A DNA stretch of 64,000 nt from Tiliqua scincoides (GCF_035046505.1 NC_089830.1:18239088-18303087), one strand, 5' to 3'; numbered from the stretch's first letter, positions 53,141 to 63,600 are shown. Translations and numbers: made by a program. Notes: generated from the letters alone by a model not told the origin.

Positions 53141-53345
53141 GCCAGGTAGTGTGGTGTAGTGGTTAACATGCAGGGATTAGACAGGAGAGAGCTGTGTTCC
53201 ATTTCCCACTCAACCACAAAGCTCACCACTAGCTTATAGCCTAACCTACCTCATAGGGTTGTTGTAACAAAGTGGGAAAGGATCCATGTACACCACCCTG
53301 AGTTCCTTGGAGTGCAGAAAGGGCAGTAGGTAAATGTGAAAAAAC
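53141..53345 (+). mobile_element. MIR-like SINE
   Basis: GGTAGTGTGGTGTAGTGGTT is the tRNA-like head, and 'aacctacctcatagggttgt' and 'gttccttggagtgcag' follow in MIR-like order. Confidence 0.7.
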
Positions 53346-53384
53346 AAATTAAAACATTACAGGGATGCTGAGCTCCTGCATTCT

Positions 53385-53699
53385 TACATAAGAACGTAAG
53401 AACATAAGAACAGCCCCACTGGATCAGGCCATAGGCCCATCTAGTCCAGCTTCCTGTATCTCACAGCGGCCCACCAAATGCCCCAGGGAGCACATCAGAT
53501 AACAAGAGACCTCATCCTGGTGCCCTCCCTTGCATCTGGCATTCTGACATAACCCATTTCTAAAATCAGGAGGTTGCACATACACATCATGGCTTGTACC
53601 CCGTAATGGATTTTTCCTCCAGAAACTTGTCCAATCCCCTTTTAAAGGCGTCCAGGCTAGACGCCATCACCACATCCTGTGGCAAGGAGTTCCACAGGA
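53385..53699 (-). mobile_element. CR1-like LINE, 3' UTR and end of ORF2
   Basis: The minus strand reads from a short relic of TPCHRMW-type text (frame of NSLPQDVVMASSLDAFKRGL) through 'cattacggggtacaagcc' to the tail GGCTGTTCTTATGTTCTTAC. 5' truncated. Confidence 0.8.
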
Positions 53700-54716
53700 T
53701 TCTTGATTCCACAGGATTCCACAGGAGATTCTTGAATCTTGGAGCTTCATTTTATGTATTTAGCAGAATCGGGGAATAAAGAATTTTCTGGGTTGTACCA
53801 CTAAACTGCAGGCAGAGGTTGGCATGTCTGAATACTCCCCTGTGGGGGGCATAGACTTTCCCTCCTTGCATGCAGAAATCTAGCAGGTTAGGGAGAAAGG
53901 TTCAGCACAGCTTTCCTGGCATATGATTTTGCTAAGTGTCTGGAGGAATTTTATGTGGCAGTGTTAAAATGTGCAAAATGGACAGCGGGGGGGGGGGAAC
54001 AGAGATTACTATAAGAGGTTAGATGCCAATAAGATTTTAACAAGTCATCTTCCCCTCCCGAGCAGGCAAATATAAAAAGAAGGGGAGTGGGATCGCTATC
54101 AGAAAATCTGGATTTCCCCTGAATGATAAGGGCAGTTGAATCACAGACCCAAACCCAGAATGTGGCAGTTCAAAGAATTCCATTTGGATAAGTGAAAGAG
54201 GCCGTGAGTAAAAGAGGTTAACAACTCTCTCCCAGGGGACCTGCTTCCCATAAAGATTATGACTTCCCGCCAGCTGTTTTGGATACCAAACAAATAGGGG
54301 CGAAGCATTCATGCGATGCAGGTACACGTGGAGCTGCACCCTTAGGTGGCAAATTTGGCTGCAAGTGTTTGGGTTTCAGCTGGTTTCAGTTGGCCCACCC
54401 CTGCGGCCAACATGCTGCCATTGATGGGTCGGCTTTGGTGATCAGCTTTGTTTGTGGTAGCAGCCCCTCCCAAACAGAAAATATGCTTTGAGAGCTGAAG
54501 TTTAATGGCTTCCATTTTTGCCACCCCATTTGCAGCGGGCAAGAATGGAAGGTTGATGGCATTTCAGACAGATGTGGGAGATGATATGTGACCTAGCCAA
54601 GGTGACCACAACAACGTAGTGCCAAGAGGTTTCTGGGGGGGGGGGGAAATGGCAGCTATCAGCTCATGGCTGTTGACAGCACAACTCTTGCTATCGCTAT
54701 TGTGAGCAGCAGCTGT
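53700..54716. other. Single-copy sequence with G run
   Basis: The phrase GATTCCACAGGA is duplicated near 53.7 kb. G runs lie near 53.99 and 54.64 kb. No gene is seen. Confidence 0.45.
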
Positions 54717-54857
54717 TACCCTGCACATGCCTGATCTCATCTGATCTCGGAAGCTAAGCAAGGTTAGGCCTGGTTAGTACTTGGATGGAAGACCGCCTGG
54801 GAATACCGGGTGCTGTAGGCTTATACCATAGTCTTTCCAGACTGAAGGTTGCCAACC
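54717..54857 (+). mobile_element. 5S rRNA-headed SINE
   Basis: Complete: GTTACCCTGCACATGCCTGA, 'tcggaagctaagcaaggtt', GGAATACCGGGTGCTGTAGG, tail 'gactgaaggttgccaacc'. Confidence 0.9.
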
Positions 54858-55194
54858 TACCTATTGTGAAACTCAGGTGGCAGTGAAGAAAAAAGGTGAA
54901 GAGTAACCTTCGTCCACATTTGCTCTCAGGGATTTTCCACCACCAGCACCACCACATTGGGCCAAAAATTCTTCCTGGTGGAAAATTTCCACCTCAGTTG
55001 CTCATTATGACATGTCATCATTACAAAAGGAATCAGATTTTGCTATACACTGATGTTAGGGTAGGCAAATGAACCCTCACTTGAAATAGCTTTGCTTGCC
55101 CTTTGAAATGTCCAGCTACTTCATTTGTCAAGCATTCCTCCCAAGCAGCACAAATTGCCCCAAAGTTCCCAAGCAATAACAAAATAACAAATGC
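54858..55194. other. Single-copy sequence
   Basis: Nothing recognised. Confidence 0.4.
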
Positions 55195-55202
55195 CAAACG
55201 AG

Positions 55203-56211
55203 CAGTAGCGTAGCTAGGGGGGTGCAGGGGGTAGCAGGTGCACCGGGCTACAGGGTGGGTGGGGGCAACAACGTGGCTGAGGGGCAACAACTTGTAGGCA
55301 ACAGCACCAGTGCGCTGGCAGCCCTGCTAGTACCAGGCACTCTGGAGGGAGGAGGGGCAACAGCTGAGATGCAGGCACAGACCTCCTCGGAGTCTTCCTT
55401 TCATGCACCTGCCAGCCCTCATTCCCTCCGGGACTTCCTCCACCTGTCCTGCTCAACATGCTGCCCCCTGAAGCCCTATTTGGCTTAAATGGCAAGAGAG
55501 GCGCGTGGGGAGCGAAGCAGAACTTGTTTGTGTTTAGAGGGGGAGGAAGATGTGTGTTGGTGGGGGGGGGGCTGTTGGATGCTGATCAGGACACTGTGAG
55601 ACAGAGATGGAGCCCCCGATAGGCAGGCTTAGCCCCCAGAGACCCTTGTGGAGCCCAGCCTGGATTGAGGAGGGGGTTCCCCTTGTGCAGCCAGACCAGT
55701 TGCTCACCACTCCCCCACCCTGCGCCACATACTCTCCTCTGCTTGTCACAGTCCTCTCTCTCCTTGCCTGCCCCCTTATCCTCCTCTCTCCACCTGGCAA
55801 GACTGCAGCAGCCCAATTGTCTCCGAAATCTAAGCTAGCAGGGCTTGCTCCTGAGTAGACATGCAGGAGATTGGGCTCCAAGGCCGCAATCCTCTCCCCA
55901 CTTTCCTGGGAGTAAGCCCCATTGACTAGACTGGGCTTGCTTCCCAGTAGACATGCAGAGGATTGGGCTCTGAGTTGGCTGATTGTGCTAGGTTACCTAT
56001 AGACATGTAGATGTGAATAGATTGAGCTGTAAAAGTGCAATAAGTTCTTTCAACAAGTGTTTGCTATTTTAAAATATTAGCTAACATTTCTTACTCACTT
56101 TAACAAATAAAAAGACCCAATGGAATTCATTAAATTTGATGTCATTGCTGGGGAGGGGGGCTACAGAATTTTTTTTTGCACTGGGCAGCAACTTGTTTAG
56201 CTACACCCCTG
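55203..56211 (+). mobile_element. hAT family G, 1009 bp
   Basis: It starts CAGTAGCGTAGCTAGGGGGG and ends TTTAGCTACACCCCTG, an imperfect inverted repeat. The flanks CAAACGAG and CAAACTAG are an 8-bp duplication with one change. The interior is GC-rich on the left and AT-rich on the right, and contains a near-palindromic ~90-bp repeat. Frames of 80-115 codons inside show no transposase motif. Confidence 0.8.
55885..55978. repeat. Near-palindromic ~90-bp repeat, best copy
   Basis: 'gccgcaatcctctccccact', GGGAGTAAGCCCCATTGACT, 'ctgggcttgcttcccagtag' and 'gcagaggattgggctc' form roughly mirrored halves. Pieces recur at 4.1, 5.1, 9.3, 19.4 and 27.5 kb. Confidence 0.55.
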
Positions 56212-56278
56212 CAAACTAGTACTCTTGATTTAAATGATGGACTCAGATTTGGATGCTCACATATATACTTACCTTCCA

Positions 56279-56955
56279 TCAGGCCATAGGCCCATCTAGT
56301 CCAGCTTCCTGTATCTCACAGCGGCCCACCAAAGCCCCAGGGAGCACACCAGATAACAAGAGACCTCATCCTGGTGCCCTCCCTTGCATCTGGTATTCTG
56401 ATGTAACCCATTTCTAAAATCAGGAGGTTGCGCATACACATCATGGCTTGTACCCCGTAATGGATTTTTCCTCCAGAAACTTGTCCAGTCCCCTTTTAAA
56501 GGCGTCCAGGCCAGTTGCCATCACCACATCCTGTGGCAAAGAATTCCACAGACCAACCACATGCTGAGTAAAGCAATATTTTCTCTTGTCTGTCCTAACT
56601 CTCCCAACACTCAATTTTAGTGGATGTGCCCTGGTTCTGGTGTTATGTGAGAGTGTAAAGAGCATCTCCCTATCCACTCTGTCCATCCCCTGCATAATTT
56701 TGAATGTCTCAATCATGTCCCCCCTCAGGCGCTTCTTTTCTAGGCTGAAGAGGCCCAAAGGCCGTAGGCTTTCCTCATAAGGAAGGTGCCCCAGCCCCGT
56801 AATCATCTTAGTCGCTCTCTTTTGCACCTTTTCCGTTTCCACTATGTCTTTTTTGTGATGCGGCGACCAGAACTGGACACAATACTCCAGGTGTGGCCTT
56901 ACCATCGATTTGTACAACGGCATTATAATATTAGCCGTTTTGTTCTCTGCCACTA
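56279..56955 (-). mobile_element. CR1-like LINE, longest ORF2 C-terminus
   Basis: An uninterrupted 170-residue frame reads MAENKTANIIMPLYKSMVRP, HLEYCVQFWSPHHKKDIVET, EKVQKRATKMITGLGHLPYE, LGLFSLEKKRLRGDMIETFK and LWNSLPQDVVMATGLDAFKR to EEKSITGYKP. This is the post-RT region of a CR1-type ORF2. The 3' UTR follows but lacks the last ~30 nt, including the TTCTTATG terminus. 5' truncated. It looks young, because the frame is intact. Confidence 0.92.
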
Positions 56956-57348
56956 TACAGGTGGGAATCCCAGTGATAGGCAGAGGCTGAAGACCCTCCC
57001 TCTTCCTAGGGGCCCCTGTAACATCTACAACTCCCTAACTGTGACCAACACTCCAATGTTGTTGAAATGCTTCCAAAGATGAAACTGCTGCATACTGGCT
57101 TGACTGTCCTTCACCGCCTGCCCCACCACCACTATGCTTTCTAAGCTATAAACATACCTGTTATCAGTTCCCAGGAAACAGGGTACAATTAAAAACAATC
57201 ACAGCCACCAGCTTATGGCCTCCATGGGCAGCACAGATTTTAAAGCCTACAATTACAGGCATAAAGTATTATAGCTGGAGGAGGAACATAACTCCCTGCA
57301 GTGCAGCCTTAACTCTTTACTCTGCGAAATTTGCTAGGGCCGGTCAGG
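56956..57348. other. Single-copy sequence
   Basis: Nothing recognised. Confidence 0.4.
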
Positions 57349-57495
57349 TCCAGGATGATGTAGTGGCTCAAGGGATGGACTCAGAGACCGGGCTTCAGAT
57401 GACAAGTTCAGCCATAAAGCTCAAGGGGTGGCTTTGAACCAGTCAGTCTTCCTACCTCGCAAGGTTGTTGCGAGGACAAAATGGACCTAGGAAAG
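57349..57495 (+). mobile_element. MIR-like SINE, diverged
   Basis: 'ccaggatgatgtagtggctc' (head), 'tcctacctcgcaaggttg' and 'ttgcgaggacaaaatgg' follow in MIR-like order. Confidence 0.6.
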
Positions 57496-57695
57496 TAATG
57501 TCTGTTGCCCACAGTTTTCTGGAGGGCTTCTATATCCGACGGAATTAAATGTGGGAACAACCATCATCTGATTCCCATTTGACCACATTCCCATTTGCAC
57601 CCATCTGCCCAGAAAATGGGGAGAAAAGTTCTCATTTGCACTGTCCCAGGTAGGTTCAGTAATACCTGGCACTTTCATCTGGTTAGGGACTTGAC

Positions 57696-57775
57696 CAGCC
57701 ATTTTCAACCACTGTGCCGTGGCACACTGGTTTGCCACGAATGGTCTGCAGGTGTGCCGCAGGAGTTTGTGCCGT
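57696..57775 (+). mobile_element. hAT family C left-end fragment
   Basis: CAGCCATTTTCAACCACTGT then 'gccgtggcacactggtttgc' and 'ggtctgcaggtgtgccgcag'. The right two thirds are missing. Confidence 0.75.
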
Positions 57776-57808
57776 GCTTCAGAAGGCAGCCAGGTGGACC
57801 CTGAAGGA

Positions 57809-58078
57809 CAGGAGTGTCAAACACAAAGCCTGCTGGCTGGATGTGCCCCCTAGAAGCCATTTATCTGACTCCTGTGATAATTGGGTTCTCTCATATCTTG
57901 AAACTATGAACGAGATTTGCACGTTTTCTCTTCTCATTTGCAACTAATGGGCTTCTTATGTGAAAACAGAGTGCTTATTTCTGACCATCATCTGCTTAAT
58001 TATGTCACTTCCAGCCTTCAGCAGGCATCATGAATGGTAATGTCATCCCTCTGTATGAAATGAGTTTTGACACTGCTG
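57809..58078 (-). mobile_element. hAT family B, 270 bp
   Basis: The ends CAGGAGTGTCAAAC and GTTTTGACACTGCTG are inverted with changes. The flanks CTGAAGGA and CTCAAGGA differ at one base. The interior is the reverse of the 39.35-kb copy. Confidence 0.82.
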
Positions 58079-58086
58079 CTCAAGGA

Positions 58087-59071
58087 GGTCTGAGACCTTG
58101 GCCAGGAGTCTCACCTGGCTGACCTCGGACACCATGCCAGCCTGAAGGTCAATCTATTTGACCGTAAGGTGGGCTGAAAGCACTTGAAGCTGTGAGACAA
58201 CACAACTTCCAACACGGTTGTCCAGCTCAGGGCAACTGGAAAGCAAACAGAAATTGCACAGACAAAGGCAGAAGCCACAAGAATTATTGTGATCTCAAAT
58301 CAACTCCTCCTTGCTTTTCATTTTCTTATTTAAACCTAACCTGAATTAATAATCTCCATTCAAGGAGACCAATGACAGGAGCAGTGATTTTCATGCAACG
58401 GCAGAACTTTAAAAGAAGTGTACTTCACACACATGCACAAAGGGCAGTTATCCAATAACCAGGCTGTAATTAATTCTGCTAAAGGGAAACAATTACCCTT
58501 TCTATTCTAAATGGATTATAAAAAGGACAGTAATTTACAGAATGATAAGTGGGGGAGAGCGGAAAATAATGTGTTTACTGAGAAGGTCTCTGTTTCTTTG
58601 TTTCTTAATGAGCAACTGTAGTTGGGTTCTCGAGCTGCCACATCCCATACAGTTGGCGCGAAAGCAGTGCTAAAAGTCGCACTAGCCAGTAAGTCAATTC
58701 AGGGGCCTGATCTTATTTCTTCGAAGCTGGAATCCAGAAGAATGTCTCTACCCATCCGAGAAATAACCAGTGGTGAAGTCTGTTCTGCTTGATGTGGAAT
58801 CTGTTTGATATTTATGAGTTGTTTTTTTTTTTTTTAAAGTGTGCATGTTCACTCAGCATGTGGGTGCACAAGAGAATGGCATCACCATATTGCTGTCATA
58901 TTGTAGCTTCTAGTCCTAGCCACAGCTGAGAGTCATTCTTACCATTGGAGCTTCTTTGGCTTCTTTGGGGGAACAAGTTAATTGAGTTTAAGGACGGCTT
59001 CAGGAAATGTACATGCCCACATCTCCCTCCACCTGGCCTTGTTCGACACCACATAGGCGTGCGGTGTGTAT
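58087..59071. other. Single-copy AT-rich DNA, possible conserved non-coding element
   Basis: The part from about 58.29 to 58.76 kb has no repeats and carries TAATTA-type sites ('ctgtaattaattctgc', 'ctgaattaataatctcc') and 'gggaaacaattaccctttc'. It has no frame. A poly-T run lies near 58.83 kb. Confidence 0.35.
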
Positions 59072-59079
59072 GTCTTGAT

Positions 59080-59546
59080 CAGGGGTGTCCAAAGTTTTTG
59101 GCAGGAGGGCCACATCATCTCTCTGACAATGTGTCGGGGGCCGGGGGAAAAAAGAATTAATTTACATTTAAAATTTGAATAAATTTACATAAGTTTACAT
59201 AAATGAATATATTAAAGATGAACTTATATGAATGAATGAAGGTCTTGCAATAGCTCAAGGCCTATAAAAGGCCTTGCACAAAGCAAGGCTGGCCTTTCCT
59301 TTGCTGCTGCTGCTGCTGCATCACAGACGTGAAACAGCAAGCAGTGGAGCAAGCCCTCATCCCACAGCTCACGCGAGAGGTCAAACAGTCGCCCTCATGC
59401 TCAGAGCGGTTGCATCGGGCCAGTGTGGGCTCCAACAAATCTTCGGAGGACCAGAGGCTCATTGGAGACTGGGGGCTCCCTGAGGGCTGCATTGAGAGGC
59501 CTCGAGGGCTGCATGTGGCCCCCGGGCCGGGGTTTGGGCACCCCTG
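59080..59546 (+). mobile_element. hAT family A, 467 bp, exact duplication
   Basis: It starts CAGGGGTGTCCAAAG and ends GTTTGGGCACCCCTG. GTCTTGAT lies on both sides exactly. Unlike most copies here, its duplication has TT rather than TA in the centre. Full body. Confidence 0.9.
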
Positions 59547-59554
59547 GTCTTGAT

Positions 59555-59862
59555 TATCCCCCTTCTTCTCTATAACACTCATTGGAGTACTGCTACTCAA
59601 AGAGTTAATATTGAGTTAAAGGTATAGTTCATAGTCATGTTCAGGGGACATTTTTACATTCTGCTCCCCCAAATGAGCATGTGAAGATGGAATGGTATGC
59701 TGGGAGCTGGTGAGTGAGGTGCGGGACACGTATGTGGACATGTTCCTCCTTTCATGATAGTGCAGTCTATCAGTTGATCTACTCCCCTACATCTTAGCGC
59801 TGGACTTGGGTTGTGTGTGTGTGAGAAGGGAGTAGGGTTGCAACATCTGTTGCAACTGGGAT
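59555..59862. other. Single-copy sequence
   Basis: A short GT run lies near 59.82 kb. Nothing else. Confidence 0.4.
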
Positions 59863-59870
59863 ATCTAGAG

Positions 59871-60342
59871 CAGTAATTTTCAACATTCTTCTTGTCATGG
59901 CACACTGACCTCTATGGTCTTCTCTGCGGTCTTACCCTGCACATGCCCAATCTTGTCTAATCTTGGAAGCTAAGCAGAGTCAGGCCTGGTTAGTACTTGG
60001 ATGGGAGACCGCCTGGGAATACTGGGTGCTGTAGGCTTATACCATAGTCTTTCAAGACTGAAGGTTGCTAACCATTACCTCTTGTGATATCACTTCTGGC
60101 TTCCAGGAGGCTCTTCCCGGTCCTGCAGCTCTGCTTCCAGGGCAACTGCCTGTAGCAATGAATTGTAGTCCTTAGACCAGATCGAGGCAGAGGAACAGGC
60201 TATTTATTACTACAGACAGTTGCCCTAAAAACAGGGGTGCAGATTTTCAACCAATGTGTGCTTCAAACTCCTATGGCACACCTGCAGACCTATGAAAGGT
60301 CAGTCCACAAATGTGCTGGGGCACACCGGTTGAAAATCGCTG
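59871..60342 (-). mobile_element. hAT family C, split by a 5S SINE
   Basis: It starts CAGTAATTTTCAACATTC and ends CCGGTTGAAAATCGCTG. The flanks ATCTAGAG and CGCTAGAG are a diverged 8-bp duplication. After ~60 bp the family sequence is interrupted by a complete SINE plus extra DNA and resumes near 60.25 kb. Confidence 0.75.
59932..60075 (+). mobile_element. 5S rRNA-headed SINE inside hAT C
   Basis: 'cttaccctgcacatgccc', TTGGAAGCTAAGCAGAGTC, GTACTTGGATGGGAGACCGC and the tail GACTGAAGGTTGCTAACC. It is younger than the surrounding hAT copy. Confidence 0.88.
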
Positions 60343-60350
60343 CGCTAGAG

Positions 60351-60799
60351 GGCAGGTGGGAGAAGATGTGCCATCTCACTTGCAAACACTAATTGCTGTC
60401 TCTACGGAAACTCATTTGTTTTATTATTTGAGCTGTGAATGGTTTAAAATCTCCATTTAAACCAACTAAACAATCCCTATTTTAATTGCCAGTGGCTCGA
60501 GGACCCATTGCGACTGAAAGACACTTACTAAATATAGTAAGCAAACAGATGTGATGGGAAATCTATGATTAGGTCTTCCCATTATTGTACTAACCTAGCT
60601 TTAAAAACTCTTATTCACAAATTAATTAAAAGTTCTTATGGGGGTGCTCTGATTTTCATTTGAGTCATGGCACAGGGAGAGGGTTGTTGAACCCTTTCCC
60701 TGCACTGATTCAAATCCCCCTTCCCAAAGACAAAAAAAATGTGCCTTCATGACCTGTCTGGTGCCTTCTCCAGGGGGCTCAGGTTGGTTGCTGCTAAAA
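60351..60799. other. AT-rich single-copy, possible conserved non-coding DNA
   Basis: 'ctgtgaatggtttaaaatc' and 'attcacaaattaattaaaag' are AT-rich and repeat-free over 60.38-60.64 kb. No frame. Confidence 0.3.
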
Positions 60800-60890
60800 G
60801 CATTTTGTTTATATAGTGCCGTTCATGTACACTGAGTGACAAACAGGTCCCTGTCCCAAAGGGCTTACAATCTATATATGAAAACAACAT
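60800..60890. mobile_element. Reptile LINE-tail-like fragment
   Basis: 'atatagtgccgttcatgtac', 'aggtccctgtcccaaagg' and GGCTTACAATCTATATATG resemble a common amniote repeat end. Class uncertain. Confidence 0.4.
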
Positions 60891-60951
60891 AAGAAGGGAA
60901 GAGAAATGGAGGCATGGATAAAAAGGGAAAGCCTATGAGCAGACAGTAACT

Positions 60952-61096
60952 GTTACCCTGCACATGCCTCATCTTGTCTGATCTTGGAAGCTAAGCAGGG
61001 TCAAGGCCTGGTTAGTACTTGGATGGGAGACCACCTGGGAATACCGGGTGCTGTAGGCTTATACCATAGTCTTTCGAGACTGAAGGTTGCCAACCA
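60952..61096 (+). mobile_element. 5S rRNA-headed SINE
   Basis: GTTACCCTGCACATGCCTCA to the tail GACTGAAGGTTGCCAACC. One extra A in GGGTCAAGGCC. Otherwise complete. Confidence 0.9.
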
Positions 61097-61217
61097 TCCA
61101 GGCACGTACCAAGGTCATTTGGCACCTAAGGCCCATAAATTTGTGGCCCCCTCCCAGCCAACCATATGCAACTGCCTATGAGACTGTTTCACTTACCCAA
61201 ACCCAATTGTACTAGGG

Positions 61218-61300
61218 CAGCATTTCTGAAACTGTGGGTCGGAAACCCACTTGGTGGGTCACAAGCCCATTTCCAGTGGATCCCCATTCATTTTCAAACA
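61218..61300 (+). mobile_element. hAT family D left-end fragment
   Basis: CAGCATTTCTGAAACTGTGG, 'cccacttggtgggtcacaag' and 'gatccccattcattttc' match the first 80 bp of family D. The rest is absent. Confidence 0.65.
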
Positions 61301-61373
61301 GATCAGCAACTGCTTGGGAGAGTTAGGACAGTTCTTATTTCTCCTAAACAAATTTTGAACTTAAAAATTTAAC

Positions 61374-61511
61374 TGTTACCCTGTAGATGCCCGATCTCAT
61401 TTGAACTTGGAAGCTAAGCAGGGTCAGGCCTGGTTAGTACTTGGATGGGAGACCGCCTGGGAATACCGGGTGCTGTAGGCTTGTACCATAGTCTTTCGAG
61501 ACTTTCGAGAC
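61374..61511 (+). mobile_element. 5S rRNA-headed SINE with altered tail
   Basis: GTTACCCTGTAGATGCCCGA to GGTGCTGTAGGCTTGTACC. The tail reads CTTTCGAGACTTTCGAGAC, a local 10-bp duplication, and then stops without GAAGGTTGCC. The shared LINE tail is broken. Confidence 0.88.
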
Positions 61512-62111
61512 ATCCAGGAACATGGCATTGCCCTTGTCCTTCCTTTGAGCTAAAACTACATTGTCCTTCAATGGAGGTAAAACTTGTCATTCTGTGGCTC
61601 ACGACACAGAGAGGAGAGGTGGGCCATCCCTCCTGAGATGATTTGCAGCCTGTAATTCTGGACAGAGAACAAGCAAATACCAAGGGAAGGTACATCTTGG
61701 GACGCTCCTCTCCAAACAAAGGCCAAGGAGTTAGCCAATATATCTGTTTTTTACCCAACCCAACCCTCTTACCAGAGATCAGGCTGTACTAACCTCAGAA
61801 CCATGTCAAGGCCAAAACAGATATGATGAATGGAATCTTTGTTAGTTAAACAAGCATGATTGACTGGCAGTGAGAGGGGAATCGTTGTAAGACTCATGCA
61901 AGTTCCTGCTTCTTCATGCAGCCTCTGGATAATCGGGTTAGTCCCAGGGACCTCTGGATGAAGAAGGTCTCTGGAAACTTGCTCCTGACTTGCTTCTCAG
62001 TTAGTAGCCAACCAGCCAAGGGAACTGGGGATAGAATGGAATGGGATGGGGGAGCATGTGGGGGGCTTTGTAAGCACATACACAGAAGGGCTGCCCAGGT
62101 TGCATGCTCTA
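61512..62111. other. Single-copy sequence, nothing recognised
   Basis: The short frames are chance. Confidence 0.45.
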
Positions 62112-62565
62112 CAGTCCAGTGGATGTCCCCTGGTTCTGGTGTTATGTGGGAGATGCTCTTTACACTCTCACATAACACCAGAGCCAGGGGACATCCACTA
62201 AAATTGAGTGTTGGGAGAGTTAGGACAGACAAAAGAAAATATTTCTTTACTCAGTGTGTGGTTGGTCAGTGGAACTCCTTGCCACAGGATGTGGTTATGG
62301 CATCTGGCCTGGACACCTTTAAAAGGGGATTGGACAAGTTTCTGGAGGAAAAATCCATTACGGGGTACAAGCCATGATGTGTATGCGCAACCTCCTGATT
62401 TTAGAAATGGGCTATGTCAGAATGCCAGATGCAAGGGAGGGCACCAGGATGAGGTCTCTTGTTATCTGGTGTGCTCCCTGGGGCATTTGGTGGGCCGCTG
62501 TGAGATACAGGAAACTGGACTAGATGGGCCTATGGCCTGATCCAGTGGGGCTGTTCTTATGTTCT
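62112..62565 (+). mobile_element. CR1-like LINE with inverted 5' end
   Basis: From 62148 it encodes MLFTLSHNTRARGHPLKLSV, GRVRTDKRKYFFTQCVVGQW and NSLPQDVVMASGLDTFKRGL to ITGYKP with its natural stop, then a full 3' UTR to TTCTTATGTTCTTA. The first ~40 bp are the reverse complement of the coding text just after them, a 5' inversion. A hairpin of ~35 bp results. Confidence 0.87.
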
Positions 62566-62715
62566 TAGCTACAATTCCCAGGAAGCCTTGCAGGTCTCTT
62601 GTTATCTGGTGTGCTCCCTGGGGCATTTGGTGGGCCGCTGTGAGATACAGGAAGCTGGACTAGATGGGCCTATGGCCTGATCCAGTGGGGCTGTTATTAT
62701 GTTATGTTCTTAGTG
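62566..62715 (+). repeat. Extra composite CR1 tail unit with ZNF143-like motif
   Basis: Directly after the LINE's 3' end comes 'gctacaattcccaggaagcc' then TTGCAGG (about 62568-62594), then a second LINE tail from GGTCTCTTGTTATCTGG to 'ctgttattatgttatgttct'. The junctions are the same as in the 140-bp array at 20.2 kb. Confidence 0.87.
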
Positions 62716-63202
62716 CAAACCGGTGTCCTGCAGAGGAGTCCCTATCACCACTCTCCAGCGTTACGTCTGGTTTGACCCGAAGTATAAGAGTTTGGCACTT
62801 CTGAAGTAAAAGCACCCTGGCTGTTTTGAGGCTGTGGAGTGGAATGAAATGGCATAGTTTGGAGTTTTGGGGTTACAGCATAATTTCAGTGACGTTGGGG
62901 GAACCCTCCCAACAATTTTGGATAAATAAAAACACAGCATATAGCATGAAAAGCTTGCAAACCTCTGCAAGGCTGCCGGCATGTTCAGAACACCATTTTG
63001 GGATCAGCAGAATGGCAGAAGAATAAACCCCAGTGATGAGAAGCGACAATTCTGGGCCAGAAGGATGCCTGATGACTAGAACCTAGTTTTCCTATTGCAA
63101 CAAACATACAGGGAAGTGTTTATGAAATAAAATTTGGTCAACAGTGCCACCTCCTGGGCAGATCAGAGAAAGGACCACTGTTTATGAAAATGTAGGCACA
63201 TG
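62716..63202. other. Single-copy sequence, nothing recognised
   Basis: No repeat ends or domains. Confidence 0.45.
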
Positions 63203-63210
63203 ATCTAAGA

Positions 63211-63573
63211 CAGTGTTTCTCAAACTATGGGTTGGGACCCACTAGGTGGGTCGCGAGTCAGTTTCAGGTGGGTCCCCATTCATTTCAATATTTTATTGTT
63301 AATATATTAGACTTGATGCTACTATAGTATGTGACTGCGTTTGGAGAAATGTTACAGACTTGTACTTTTAACAAGCTACTATGAAAATTATTTTAACAAT
63401 GATAGTAAATGGAACTTACTCCTGGGTAAGTGTGGATAGGATTGCAGCCTTAGGATGGTTAAAATTTTTCCTGCTAGATGATGTCACTTCCGGTCATGAC
63501 ATTACTTCCAGTGGTCCTGAAGGATTCTCATTCTAAAAAGTGGGCCCTAGTGATAAATCTGTGAGAACCACTG
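63211..63573 (+). mobile_element. hAT family D, reference-length copy (363 bp)
   Basis: It starts CAGTGTTTCTCAAACTATGG and ends 'ctgtgagaaccactg'. The flanks ATCTAAGA and ATCTAAAA are an 8-bp duplication with one change. Internal blocks 'gatgatgtcacttccggtc' and 'atgacattacttccagtgg' are a diverged direct repeat with CRE-like and ETS-like cores. Non-coding. Confidence 0.9.
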
Positions 63574-63597
63574 ATCTAAAATGATTTTGGGTTGGGG

Positions 63598-63600
<3 letters not shown>

